Assembly: GCF_030252345.1 (NCBI RefSeq)
Contig: NZ_CP126980.1
Location: 6,897,501 to 6,961,500, forward strand
Length of the DNA: 64,000 bases
DNA from: Actinoplanes oblitus
Lineage (GTDB): Bacteria; Actinomycetota; Actinomycetes; Mycobacteriales; Micromonosporaceae
Reading direction: 5' to 3'
Position numbers and translations under genes: made by a program. Positions 37,437-47,015 of the stretch are shown here, one piece after another; the stretch's first letter is position 1; the number at the start of each line of letters is the position of its first letter. The notes under the pieces are model-generated. The model was not told where the DNA came from and ran no database searches. It saw nothing but the letters and a program-made list of their open reading frames with translations.

Positions 37437-38876
37437 TCAGACCTCGACCGGAGTGAGCTCCGGGAGGGTCGTCGGCGCGGGGGCCGGGGACGCGGTGACG
37501 GCGCGCCGGGCCGGGACCAGCAGGGCGACCAGGAAGGCGGCGGCGCTGGCGGCCGCGAGCAGCAGGAACGCCTCGGTGTAGCCGGACTCGGCGGGCAGGC
37601 CCTGCGGGCCGTGATGGCCGGTCACCACGGAGCTGACGACGGCGGTGCCGATCGAGGCGCCGATCGTCCGGATGTTGGTGTTCATGCCGCTCGCCACGCC
37701 GGTCTGGTGCATCGGCACGCTCTGCACGATCAAATTGATCATCGACGAGTAGAGCAGGCCGAGGCCGATGCCGAAGACCGCACCGGTGACCGCGACGACG
37801 GCCCGGTCGTGGTGGGCGAGCGCCAGACTCAGCGCGGCCAGCGTGCCGAGACCCGCCCCGATGAGCAGCTGCGCCTTGTTGCCGACCCAGCGGGTGAGCG
37901 GGCCGCTGAGCGAGCCGAACACCGCCATGGTCACCATCATCGGCAGCATCAGCAGGCCGGCGGTGGTGACACTGGCGCCGAAGCCGTAGCCGGTGCTGGA
38001 CGGGACCTGCATGAGCTGCGGGACGAAGGCGAAGACGCCGAACATCGCGGCGCCGAACAGCAGCGAGACCAGGTTGGTCGTCCAGACCGCGGGCAGGCGC
38101 ATCATCCGCATGTCGATCAGTGGCTCGGCCGAGCGCAGCTCGGTGACCATCCAGGCGGCGAAGAACACCACGGCGAGAGCAAAGGATCCGACCGTACGCG
38201 TGGCGGTCCAGCCCCAGGTGGTGCCCTTGCTCAGCGGCAGCAGCAGGGCCACCAGCCAGCCGGCCAGCAGCCCGGCGGAGATCCAGTTGATCCGTCCACG
38301 CACGCCGGCCGGGGACGGCGGGATGACGCGCCAGGCGGCGATGCCGACCAGGGTGACGGCGACCATCGGGATCCAGAACAGCCAGCGCCAGTCGAGCCAG
38401 CCGACGATCGGGCCGGCCAGCACGATGCCGAGCCCGCTGCCGCTGGCGATCACCGCGGCGAGGATGCCGATCGCCGAGGAGACCCGGTTCGGCGGATAGA
38501 CGTCCCGGATGATGCCGAACGAGACCGGGAAGACAGCGGCGCCGAGGCCCTGCACGACGCGGGCCACGATGAGGACCGTCACGTTCGGGGCGACCGCGGC
38601 GAGCAGGCAGCCCACCGCGATGGCGGCGAGCGCGACGAGCAGGGTGCGGTCCTTGCCGATGGTGTCGGCGATCCGGCCCATCAGCGGGGTGGCCACCGAG
38701 GCGGCGAGCAGCCAGGCGGTGAGCACCCAGGTGACCGTACCGGTGCTGGTGTGCAGGTCCTGCTGGATGGTCGGCAGCACCGGGGTGACCAGGGACTGCA
38801 TGAGGGCGAACGCGGCAGCGGCAGCGGCCAGCACCGAGAAGGTGACTCGCGGGGTCGCCTGATAAAGTCGAGGCAT
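37437..38876 (-). CDS. EmrB/QacA-type MFS exporter (DHA2)
   Basis: 479 residues, about 14 membrane helices; MGRIADTIGKDRTLL is motif A, and SGLGIVLAGPIVGWLDW the antiporter motif C. It starts at ATG 38876, inside the first of two operator-like palindromes, and is divergent from a TetR gene, the usual arrangement for a ligand-induced pump. It is not closely similar to the other MFS gene at 30.4 kb. Export substrate unknown. Confidence 0.9.
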   Translation of the reverse strand: MPRLYQATPRVTFSVLAAAAAAFALMQSLVTPVLPTIQQDLHTSTGTVTWVLTAWLLAASVATPLMGRIADTIGKDRTLLVALAAIAVGCLLAAVAPNVTVLIVARVVQGLGAAVFPVSFGIIRDVYPPNRVSSAIGILAAVIASGSGLGIVLAGPIVGWLDWRWLFWIPMVAVTLVGIAAWRVIPPSPAGVRGRINWISAGLLAGWLVALLLPLSKGTTWGWTATRTVGSFALAVVFFAAWMVTELRSAEPLIDMRMMRLPAVWTTNLVSLLFGAAMFGVFAFVPQLMQVPSSTGYGFGASVTTAGLLMLPMMVTMAVFGSLSGPLTRWVGNKAQLLIGAGLGTLAALSLALAHHDRAVVAVTGAVFGIGLGLLYSSMINLIVQSVPMHQTGVASGMNTNIRTIGASIGTAVVSSVVTGHHGPQGLPAESGYTEAFLLLAAASAAAFLVALLVPARRAVTASPAPAPTTLPELTPVEV

Positions 38877-38904
38877 GCCTCCAGATTAGTGGAGGGGTGC
38901 CTCC
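38870..38904. promoter_or_regulatory. two operator-like palindromes between MFS and TetR genes
   Basis: GAGGCATGCCTC at 38870-38881 and GAGGGGTGCCTC at 38892-38903 share the pattern GAGG-N2-TGCCTC, with centres 22 bases apart (two helical turns). They lie in the only promoter region of the divergent pair, where a TetR dimer would bind. Confidence 0.6.
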
Positions 38905-38949
38905 GTTTTGCAAGTCGACGGCGGCCGGAGTGATGTGAGGAGGGTCTCC

Positions 38950-39510
38950 ATGCCTGACGTGCCGGTCGCGGTGCGGCGCCCGCAGCGGGCGGACGCGCGG
39001 CGCAACTTCGACGCGCTGCTCGCCGCGGCCCGGGAGATCTTCGCGGAGCAGAGCACCGACGCGTCGCTGGAGGAGATCGCCCGGCGGGCCGGCGTGGGCA
39101 TCGGCACCCTGTACCGGAACTTTCCGACGCGGCGGGATCTGTTCGAGGCGGTGTACGTCGAGGAGATCAGCCAGTTGAGCGCGGCGGCCGAGACGGTGGC
39201 GGAGCTGCCGCCGTGGGACGCGCTGCGCGCCTGGCTGGACCGGTTCGTGGGTTACGTGGTGACCAAACGCGCCGTGGTGGACGCGCTGAACCGGGACTCG
39301 GAGCTGTTCCAGGCCTGCCGGGTCACCATGTACGCCGCCGGCGAGCCGCTGATGGCGCGGGCCCGGGAGGCCGGCGCGGTGCGCGCCGACGCCAGCTTCG
39401 ACGACGTGCTGCGGATGATCTCCGGTCTGGTGTCCGGCGCGTTCGTCGACGAGGCGCAGCGTGACCGGGTGCTGAATTTCGCCCTCGACGGGATCCGCGC
39501 GCGGCCCTGA
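38950..39510 (+). CDS. TetR-family repressor
   Basis: 186 residues from ATG 38950 with GGAGGG upstream. Residues ~15-65 form the helix-turn-helix (ARRNFDALLAAAREIFAEQ, then GVGIGTLYRNFPTRRDL); the rest is the ligand-binding helical domain. Divergent from the MFS exporter with 73 bases between, so it probably represses both itself and the pump. Confidence 0.92.
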   Translation: MPDVPVAVRRPQRADARRNFDALLAAAREIFAEQSTDASLEEIARRAGVGIGTLYRNFPTRRDLFEAVYVEEISQLSAAAETVAELPPWDALRAWLDRFVGYVVTKRAVVDALNRDSELFQACRVTMYAAGEPLMARAREAGAVRADASFDDVLRMISGLVSGAFVDEAQRDRVLNFALDGIRARP

Positions 39511-39653
39511 CAAAGCCCCGACGCATCCCCGCGCGACCACGGCTCGCCACCCACGGTCCGCTACTCGCAGTCCGCCGCCAGCTCCGCTGCCCACGGCCCG
39601 TGTCTCGGCCCGCGCGCCAGCCCGTCGCCCCAGCCGGACAAGAACTCGCCGCA

Positions 39654-39785
39654 CCAGCCAACCCCGGGCTGGTCCTCACGGTCCCCTCCCGGACCCTGAC
39701 ACCACCACCACGACCAGCCAAGACCACGGCTGGTCGCCACGACCCCCTCCCGGGCCCCGACACCACCACCACAACCAGCCGGGCA
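39654..39785. repeat. two diverged copies of the 63-bp intergenic repeat
   Basis: Two units with the blocks GGCTGGTC...CTCCC...GACACCACCACCACGACCAG correspond to the array at 12769-13095. The internal CCAGCC...GGCTGG hairpin is kept. The rest of 39511-39973 holds no gene that I can support. Confidence 0.75.
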
Positions 39786-39973
39786 GTGCGGAGTGGGCCG
39801 GACAGCGCTGGGCCCTACCGGGTGGACGGGAACCGGGTTGCCTCGGGCCGGCACCGCATTGGACATCTCGGGCAGCAGCCGACGAGAGCGGCACCCGCCC
39901 CGACAAATACACGAGGCCGGCTCACTCCCGGGACGGCCTCGTGACTCGCGCCGGCATCACCTTTTCGGACCGG

Positions 39974-40579
39974 TCAGGCGCTGTGGGCGTACGCCACATC
40001 GGGTTTCCGGGCGGCGAAGCCGGTGACGATCAGATAGAGGGCGGCGGCGTAGGTGGTCATGATCAGGACGCCGGAGGCGGGGAGGTGCAGACCGGCGGCG
40101 CCGACGCCGATCATCAGGTCGGAGAGCAGGAAGAGGGCGCCGCCGAGGGCGGTGCGGCGGGAGACGCCGACGGCTGCGGCGGCCATCGCGGCCAAGGCCA
40201 GGCTGTAGATCAGGATGGGGAGGCGCAGGGCGCCGAGGCGGCTCCAGAGCAGCGCGTTCACGGCGGCCCAGACGATCGCGTAGGCGGCGAAGGCGGGTAC
40301 CCGCGGCCGGGCGCGGCGCAGGAACGCGGTGAGGAAGCAGAGCTGGGCGCCGAGGAAGAAGAGCATCCCGGCCAGGAAGGCCGGCCGGCCGTCGAGCAGC
40401 AGGGCGACGTCGCCGAGGAACGCGAAGGCGAGGGCGGCGCTGAGCCGGTTCCGCTCCCCGACATACCAGATCAGCAGGGGCGCGAGCAGGGGCTTCGTGA
40501 GCCACTGCAGGGCGGGCCAGTCGGCCGCCACCGCGATCACCTCGAGGATCGCGACGGCGATGAAGACTTTCCGCTTCAT
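39974..40579 (-). CDS. YhhN-family lysoplasmalogenase-like membrane protein
   Basis: 201 residues, seven to eight membrane helices, with the conserved acidic motifs GDVALLLD and FLLSDLMIG of the YhhN/TMEM86 family. Vertebrate members hydrolyse the vinyl-ether bond of lysoplasmalogens; bacterial roles are less certain. Its start overlaps the stop of the fatty-acid-hydroxylase-like gene (ATGA), so the two lipid-related proteins are coupled. Confidence 0.82.
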   Translation of the reverse strand: MKRKVFIAVAILEVIAVAADWPALQWLTKPLLAPLLIWYVGERNRLSAALAFAFLGDVALLLDGRPAFLAGMLFFLGAQLCFLTAFLRRARPRVPAFAAYAIVWAAVNALLWSRLGALRLPILIYSLALAAMAAAAVGVSRRTALGGALFLLSDLMIGVGAAGLHLPASGVLIMTTYAAALYLIVTGFAARKPDVAYAHSA

Positions 40580-41403
40580 CCGGCCGGCTGCCAGCCGGGA
40601 CGGCCGAACACGTAGCCGAGACGGTTCCGCCAGGTCGTCGCGGCACGCAGGTCGCGCCAGATCGCCGCGTACTCATGGGTCGCCACCTTGAGCGGGTTGT
40701 AGGTGGTGATGTTCGTGGTCAGACCGTAGGTGACCGGCTCGCCCTCGGGCTCGAAGCTGCGGAACAGCCGGTCCCAGATGATCAGGATGCCGCCGTAGTT
40801 GCGGTCCAGGTACGGATCGTTGGACCCGTGGTGCACCCGGTGGTGCGACGGCGTGTTGAAGAACCACTCGATCGGCCGGGGTAGCCGGTCGACGCGCTCG
40901 GTGTGCAGGAAGAACTGGTACGCCAGGCTGATCGACTGCTGCAGGAAGATCATCCACGGTGGGAGGCCGAGCAGCGCCAGCGGCAGCCAGAACGGCAGCG
41001 ACGTCATCGGGGTCCAGCTCTGCCGCAGCGCGGTGGACAGGTTGTAGAACTGGCTGGAGTGGTGCACCACGTGGCTGGCCCAGAGCACCCGGACCTCGTG
41101 ATGCAGCCGGTGGAACCAGTAGTAGGCGAGGTCGTCGGCGAAGAACAGCAGCACCCAGACCCACCAGTGGTGCGGGTCCAGCTTGATCGGGCTGAGCACG
41201 TAGAGGCCGGCGTAGACAACCGCGGTGAACAGCTTCCACGGGAAGCCGATCACCTGGCTGCCGGCGCCCATGGTCAGGCTGGTGGCGGTGTCGCGGGCTT
41301 CGTAGCCGCGCTCCTCGTCGTCGGGCAGGAAACGGTAGGACAGCGCCTCCATGACGATCAGCAGCAGGAACGCCGGGACGGCGTAGAGGACGGCGGGGAT
41401 CAT
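40576..41403 (-). CDS. sterol desaturase/fatty acid hydroxylase superfamily protein
   Basis: 275 residues from ATG 41403, which overlaps the regulator's stop (ATGA). Four or so membrane helices and the eight-histidine di-iron signature: HRLHH, HVVHH and HRVHH clusters. The superfamily uses iron and O2 to hydroxylate or desaturate lipids, or to cleave alkyl ethers. Next to a plasmalogenase-like gene, an ether-lipid substrate is an attractive inference. Confidence 0.86.
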   Translation of the reverse strand: MIPAVLYAVPAFLLLIVMEALSYRFLPDDEERGYEARDTATSLTMGAGSQVIGFPWKLFTAVVYAGLYVLSPIKLDPHHWWVWVLLFFADDLAYYWFHRLHHEVRVLWASHVVHHSSQFYNLSTALRQSWTPMTSLPFWLPLALLGLPPWMIFLQQSISLAYQFFLHTERVDRLPRPIEWFFNTPSHHRVHHGSNDPYLDRNYGGILIIWDRLFRSFEPEGEPVTYGLTTNITTYNPLKVATHEYAAIWRDLRAATTWRNRLGYVFGRPGWQPAG

Positions 41404-42095
41404 CGGACGGTCTCCTTCGCTTGCAGGAGGCCGCGCGCGGCCTCCTCGGCCTCGGCGGCGTCGCCGGCCTCGATCAGGGCGGCGAGCTTGCGGTGGGCGG
41501 CCACGTTCAGGACTTCTTCGGTACGCAGGTGGGCCGGCACCTGCCCGACCGCCAGCGTCCCGGCGGTGAGGCTGTTGAAGGCCAACAGGTACGCGATGTT
41601 GCCGGAGCCCTCGATGATCCGCCGCCACAGCGCGAGGTCGGCCAGTCGCATCGTGGGCAGGTCGGGAACCGCGGCGGCGTAGGCCTCCACGGCGTCGCTC
41701 ACCCGTCGTTTCGCCTCCGGCGTCGCCCGCAGCGCACAGAGCCGGGCGGCGTCGGCGCCGATGCAGGCGCGCATCTCCAGCACGTCGCGGGCCAGGGTCT
41801 CGACGGGCAGCACGTCCTCGGCCGTGGTCAGCGCCATGGCCAGGTCGAGCCCGGCGGTGGCCCGCCAGTCCAGCACCCGGGTGGCGCCGCCCTGGCTGAC
41901 CTTGACCAGCCCGAGCTGCTGCAGCCGGCGCAGTGCCTCCCGGATCGCGTGCCGGTTGACCTCGAAGGTCGCCGCGAGCTCACGCTCGCTGGGCAGCGCG
42001 TCGCCGGCCGGGTAGCGGCCGCTCACGATGGCGTCGCGCAGCTGCCCGAACACGTGGTCGGAGACGGACTGCCGGGGTGCGGGATCGAAATCCAT
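41400..42095 (-). CDS. GntR/FadR-family transcription regulator
   Basis: 231 residues from ATG 42095 (an upstream in-frame GTG at 42119 is possible). Winged helix at ~10-70 (SDHVFGQLRDAIVSGRYPAG, SERELAATFEVNRHAIREAL) followed by the all-helical FCD ligand domain. It heads an operon with the two lipid genes and has a FadR-like palindrome 37 bases upstream, so autoregulation by a fatty acyl or lipid ligand is likely. Confidence 0.88.
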   Translation of the reverse strand: MDFDPAPRQSVSDHVFGQLRDAIVSGRYPAGDALPSERELAATFEVNRHAIREALRRLQQLGLVKVSQGGATRVLDWRATAGLDLAMALTTAEDVLPVETLARDVLEMRACIGADAARLCALRATPEAKRRVSDAVEAYAAAVPDLPTMRLADLALWRRIIEGSGNIAYLLAFNSLTAGTLAVGQVPAHLRTEEVLNVAAHRKLAALIEAGDAAEAEEAARGLLQAKETVR

Positions 42096-42131
42096 GGACG
42101 GCAGTGTGCCGGGCGACACATCAACCCGTCA

Positions 42132-42146
42132 ACTGGTTGGACCAGT
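42132..42146. promoter_or_regulatory. FadR-type operator palindrome
   Basis: ACTGGTTGGACCAGT has perfect six-base arms around TGG and matches the TGGT-N3-ACCA pattern bound by FadR-subfamily GntR regulators. It sits just upstream of the GntR gene. Confidence 0.6.
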
Positions 42147-42206
42147 CGAGGCACGAGAAAGCCGGGGTGTCGCCACCCCGGCTGTCGTGTCGGCGGCGGA
42201 TTCCGA

Positions 42207-43313
42207 TCAGCCGCGGCCGAACCAGCGACGCCACCCACCGGGACGCCGTTCCCGCTGGACCGGCGCCGGCTCCGCCGCCACCTCGTCCTCGTCCTCGTCG
42301 TCCGGCTCGCTCTGCCGCAGGACCGCGCGGGCCAGCTCCTTCTCGCCCTCGGCCGCGCCCGGCGTGATCAGCATCAGGTGTGCCAGCGACGTCCAGATCA
42401 TCACCGGCCGGGGCGCCTCGGTCGCCGCCACCAGCCGGTCCCGGACCAGCACCCGCACCTCGTCCCGCAGTCCCGGTTCCCGGTAGGCGGCGGTGACCAG
42501 AGCGAACAGGGCCGCGTCGGAAACCCAGTCCTCCACACCGAAGGCCAGGTCGACCAGCACCTGCCGCCGGGTCGAGGTCTCCCACGGCTCGTCCGCGCGG
42601 TGGTGCAGGATGCCGAGGCAGACCCAGGGCTGCAGCAGCCGGTACCAGTACACCGGGTCGGACTTGGCCAGGATCTGGTAACGCCTGATGTCCGGCGCCT
42701 GTGGCGGATGCACCAGCAGGCCCAGCAGGTCGTCCAGGCTCAGCTCGCCGAGCGGTTCCGCCTGCAGGTAACCGGAGAGCGGCGACGGCCACGGCTCCGC
42801 GCCGACCCGGTAGAGCGTCTCGACGGCCGCCGCCGAGGGCGGGGCGACAGCGGGTACCGCGTCGTCGCCCTCGTAGCGCCAGACCGCGTACTTGCCGGGC
42901 CGCAACGGGACCCGCATGTCCGGCTCGCCGAACTCGGCGATGCCAACCTTCACCGGCGCGCCGGCCGCCCGCAGGAACGCGGCGAGCGCACTGGCCGGCT
43001 CGCCACCGGAGAGCCCCAGTTCGGTGATCGTGCCGGTCTCCCCGGCGGCCTGGCGGCGGGCCATGTCCCGGGCCATGTTGCTGACCGCCTCCTCGGGCAT
43101 CGGCACCCAGTTGAGCCAGGTCTTCCGCTGGCCGGCCATGGCGAACAGCATGTCGGTCGTCGCGCAGCCGTGCGGGTCGTCGGCGATCGCCACCAGATCG
43201 GCCACGTCACCGGACTCCCGGAACCGCAGCGCCCGCCGGGCCGCCTCCTGATGCGGGAACTGCGCGTCTCCGGCGAGCTCCCGGAGTTTGACTTCCACGT
43301 CTTCGCTGGCCAT
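42207..43313 (-). CDS. hypothetical protein
   Basis: 368 residues from ATG 43313; the open frame extends 5' but the coding texture starts at MASEDVEVKLRELAG. Mostly helical, with conserved-looking aromatic stretches (WLNWVPMPEEAVSNMARDMA, DPVYWYRLLQPWVCLGILHH) and an acidic then basic C-terminal tail (DDEDEDE, RERRPGGWRRWFGRG). No signal, membrane helix or known motif. Function not recognised. Confidence 0.7.
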   Translation of the reverse strand: MASEDVEVKLRELAGDAQFPHQEAARRALRFRESGDVADLVAIADDPHGCATTDMLFAMAGQRKTWLNWVPMPEEAVSNMARDMARRQAAGETGTITELGLSGGEPASALAAFLRAAGAPVKVGIAEFGEPDMRVPLRPGKYAVWRYEGDDAVPAVAPPSAAAVETLYRVGAEPWPSPLSGYLQAEPLGELSLDDLLGLLVHPPQAPDIRRYQILAKSDPVYWYRLLQPWVCLGILHHRADEPWETSTRRQVLVDLAFGVEDWVSDAALFALVTAAYREPGLRDEVRVLVRDRLVAATEAPRPVMIWTSLAHLMLITPGAAEGEKELARAVLRQSEPDDEDEDEVAAEPAPVQRERRPGGWRRWFGRG

Positions 43314-43496
43314 GGCGGCAGAGCCTAGACGATCAAAAAGGCCGGCCGCCAGCGAATGTATCGGGAGTGGACGGACCACTCTCCCGCCGTACGCGGTGCC
43401 CGGCGCCGGGCCGTGCACCGGGGGGAGGCGCCGCCTGCCGGAGCGCGCCGACCGGCGTACCGGAAACCGCTCTTGATCGTGATGGTCGGCGGACCG

Positions 43497-44375
43497 TCAG
43501 GCGCGGCGGGTGAGCTGCTCGATGCAGCGGGCCTCGTGCTTGTCCAGCAGCGGGCCGAGGTCGGTGGTGGCGGACGCCTCGAACAGCTCGAACACCTTGT
43601 GGTAGTGCCGCACGTCGGTCGGCCCCCGGGACACCAGCCCGGTGTTGTACACGTCGATCAGGACCAGCCGGTCGTCGAGCAGCGTGAACCCGTGCAGCGG
43701 CGGGAACGCCAGCGGCCCCTCGTCGGGGATGACGGCGAACCGCACGTTCGAATGCCGGGCCAGCAGCGCGCGCAGGTGACTGAGCTGCGCCAGCATCTCG
43801 GCGGGCGGGCACACCTGGCTGCGCAGCACCGACTCGGTGATGACGAACCGGAACGACTTGGCCGGATCGCCGAGCACCTCCTGGCGCCGGATCCGCGCGG
43901 TGACAGCGGGCAGGATCGCGGTCTCGGCCGGCTCGTCGTCCACCGGCCGGGCCAGGGTCTGGAAGGAGAGCAGGGCTTCGCGGGCATATCCGCTGGTCTG
44001 CAGCAGACCGGCGAGCAGGGCGGGCTGGAAGTCGCGGACCTCGACGGTGTCCGCCTCCCACTCCGCGAGGCTTTCCTGCCGGCTCACCAGCGGCGACACC
44101 GTCGGACGCCAGTCGGTCATCCGGTCCTGAGCGTCCTCGGCCCGCCGGACGAGATCCCTGATCTGCGCCTCGTCGGCACCGAGCGCCCGGGCCACGGTCG
44201 CCACGTCGGCCGGGTCGGGCAGGCCCTTGCCGCGCTCCAGGCGGGAGATCTTCGGCTGGCTCATCCGGACCATGTCGGCCAGCTGGGTACCGGTGAGCCG
44301 CCGGGCCCGGCGCATCCGGGCGAGGGTGGCGCCGACCGGCTCCGGTTCGAAGGGGGCGTCATCACCGATCGACAA
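43497..44375 (-). CDS. XRE helix-turn-helix protein with DUF5753 (Scr1-type)
   Basis: 292 residues. HTH at ~14-70 (LARMRRARRLTGTQLADMV, SQPKISRLERGKGLP), then the DUF5753 domain with DFQPALLAGLLQTSGYAREAL and VRFAVIPDEGPLAFPPLHGF. Actinomycete genomes carry many such genes, each paired with a small partner in a type II toxin-antitoxin-like or developmental control pair. The partner here is the 83-residue protein just upstream. Confidence 0.88.
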   Translation of the reverse strand: MSIGDDAPFEPEPVGATLARMRRARRLTGTQLADMVRMSQPKISRLERGKGLPDPADVATVARALGADEAQIRDLVRRAEDAQDRMTDWRPTVSPLVSRQESLAEWEADTVEVRDFQPALLAGLLQTSGYAREALLSFQTLARPVDDEPAETAILPAVTARIRRQEVLGDPAKSFRFVITESVLRSQVCPPAEMLAQLSHLRALLARHSNVRFAVIPDEGPLAFPPLHGFTLLDDRLVLIDVYNTGLVSRGPTDVRHYHKVFELFEASATTDLGPLLDKHEARCIEQLTRRA

Positions 44376-44395
44376 GGCGCCCCCTTCGCTTCACG

Positions 44396-44647
44396 TCACG
44401 ACAGGCTGCCGAGCACCTCGCGCAGCAACTCGGCCGGGATTTCCACCAGCATCTCACCTTCCGGCAGATCAATGCCGGCCCGCTCAGCGGAGACGGTGAA
44501 TCCCTGGACCACATAGCGCCCCGAATCGGTCCGATAGATGGTCGGACAAGATCCGGCGGAACAGCGGTTGGCCACCACTTGAAGGGAGAGCGGCGCCTGC
44601 TTGCCGCTCTCGCACGACGCATTATTCACAAGGGGAGAATAGGGCAT
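44396..44647 (-). CDS. small partner protein of the XRE-DUF5753 regulator
   Basis: 83 residues, 20 bases upstream of the XRE gene on the same strand. The C-terminal ~50 residues look folded (PTIYRTDSGRYVVQGFTV, LPEGEMLVEIPAELLREVL). By position it is the small partner that Scr1-type regulators have, but it is not a typical DUF397 protein. Role inferred only from context. Confidence 0.6.
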   Translation of the reverse strand: MPYSPLVNNASCESGKQAPLSLQVVANRCSAGSCPTIYRTDSGRYVVQGFTVSAERAGIDLPEGEMLVEIPAELLREVLGSLS

Positions 44648-44915
44648 AAGCGACAGCCTCCGCGGTAGAACGCTCCAGACGGGCCCAGCGTGTCAAGAGC
44701 CGCCCGAGGCGTTGCGCACAGCCTGTCCGTCCCGGCCACACCCTCACCGACCTGGGTAATACCGCGGTAAAGTGCCACCTGCCTGTCCGCCACATTGCCA
44801 GATCGAAATATGGAGAACGGGCTTCATTTTTTGCAGTCCATGAATGTGGGTGGAAATTCACGAGCCGTGAATAGAGGATCGGCGTATCACTTCGCCGCAC
44901 CCTCCGGGGGTCGCA

Positions 44916-45104
44916 ATGATCGGCACGTTGTCACCTTTCTACCTGGCACTGGCCGGACTACTGCTCATCATCGGACTTCGATACCTGAAACGGGCGCTCG
45001 CGCCGATCGGGGTGATCGTCGAGGTCGTCGCCTCGGCCGCCGTGGTCGCGTTCGCGCTCGGCGCGGCACTGGCGCTCATCGTCGCCGCCGCGTTCGCCGG
45101 CTGA
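44916..45104 (+). CDS. small two-helix membrane protein
   Basis: 62 residues, two hydrophobic helices separated by the basic turn RYLKRALAP. No known motif. It is divergent from the XRE pair across 268 bases of less GC-rich DNA, and precedes the ABC transporter genes by 118 bases. Function unknown. Confidence 0.5.
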   Translation: MIGTLSPFYLALAGLLLIIGLRYLKRALAPIGVIVEVVASAAVVAFALGAALALIVAAAFAG

Positions 45105-45222
45105 CCGGCGCACCGGAGCCGCGCACCGGGAGCTGGCATCGCCGTGACAGCGTGCTGTGCGGATCATGCCAGCGGGCCGGCCCATCCTCGATCCGGTAAC
45201 CACATGAGGGGGAGCGAGGATC

Positions 45223-46205
<983 letters not shown>

Positions 46206-46209
<4 letters not shown>

Positions 46210-47015
46210 CCACGGCAGTTCTCGCCGGGCCGGTCGGCTCGGACACGCCGCGGCGCGGCGGGCTGTTCCGGCACAGCGCCGCGCTCGCCCAGCGCAGCCT
46301 GATCAAGACCATCCGCACGCCAGAAGCCCTGATCGACGTCACCATCCAGCCGGTGATCTTCCTGCTGATGTTCACGTACCTGTTCGGCGGCGCCATCGCC
46401 GACGGCAACCGGCACGGATACCTGCAGTTCCTGCTGCCCGGCATGCTCGCCCAGTCACTGGCGATGGGCGGCATCGCGCTCGGCCAGAACCTCAACGCGG
46501 ACATCGAGAAGGGCGTCTTCGACAGGTTCCGGTCCCTGCCGGTCTCCCGGTCGGCGCCGCTGGTCGGCGCGGTCGGCGCGGACATCGTCAGGTACATCAC
46601 GGTGTGCCTGGTGACCCTCGGCGTCGGCACCGTCATGGGCTTCCGGATCCAGACCGGCGCGGTGCCCACCCTCGCCGCCGTCGCCCTGGCCATCGGGTTC
46701 GGCCTGTGCTTCGGCTGGGTCTCGGTCTGGGTCGGCATGCTGGTGCGCACCTCCGGCGCGGTGCAGGGGGTGATGTTCCTGCTGGTCTTCCCGCTGTCGT
46801 TCGGCAGCAACGTGTTCGTCGAGACCAGCACGCTGCCCGGTTGGCTGCAGGGCTTCGTGCACGTCAACCCGATCACCCACCTGGTCGGGGCGGAACGCGG
46901 CCTGCTGGTCGGCGGGCCGGTCGCCGACCACCTGCTGGCCACCCTGGCCTGGATGGCCGGGCTGCTGGTGGTCTTCGTACCGCTGGCGCTGCGCGCTTAC
47001 AACAAGCGCACCTAG
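46206..47015 (+). CDS. DrrB-type ABC-2 permease
   Basis: 269 residues, six membrane helices, with the ABC-2 segment DIEKGVFDRFRSLPVSR and NVFVETSTLPGWLQGFVHVNPITH, typical of DrrB. ATGA overlap with the ATPase gene; its stop overlaps the convergent SARP gene's stop by four bases. Together they form a drug or lipid exporter; the substrate is not evident. Confidence 0.9.
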
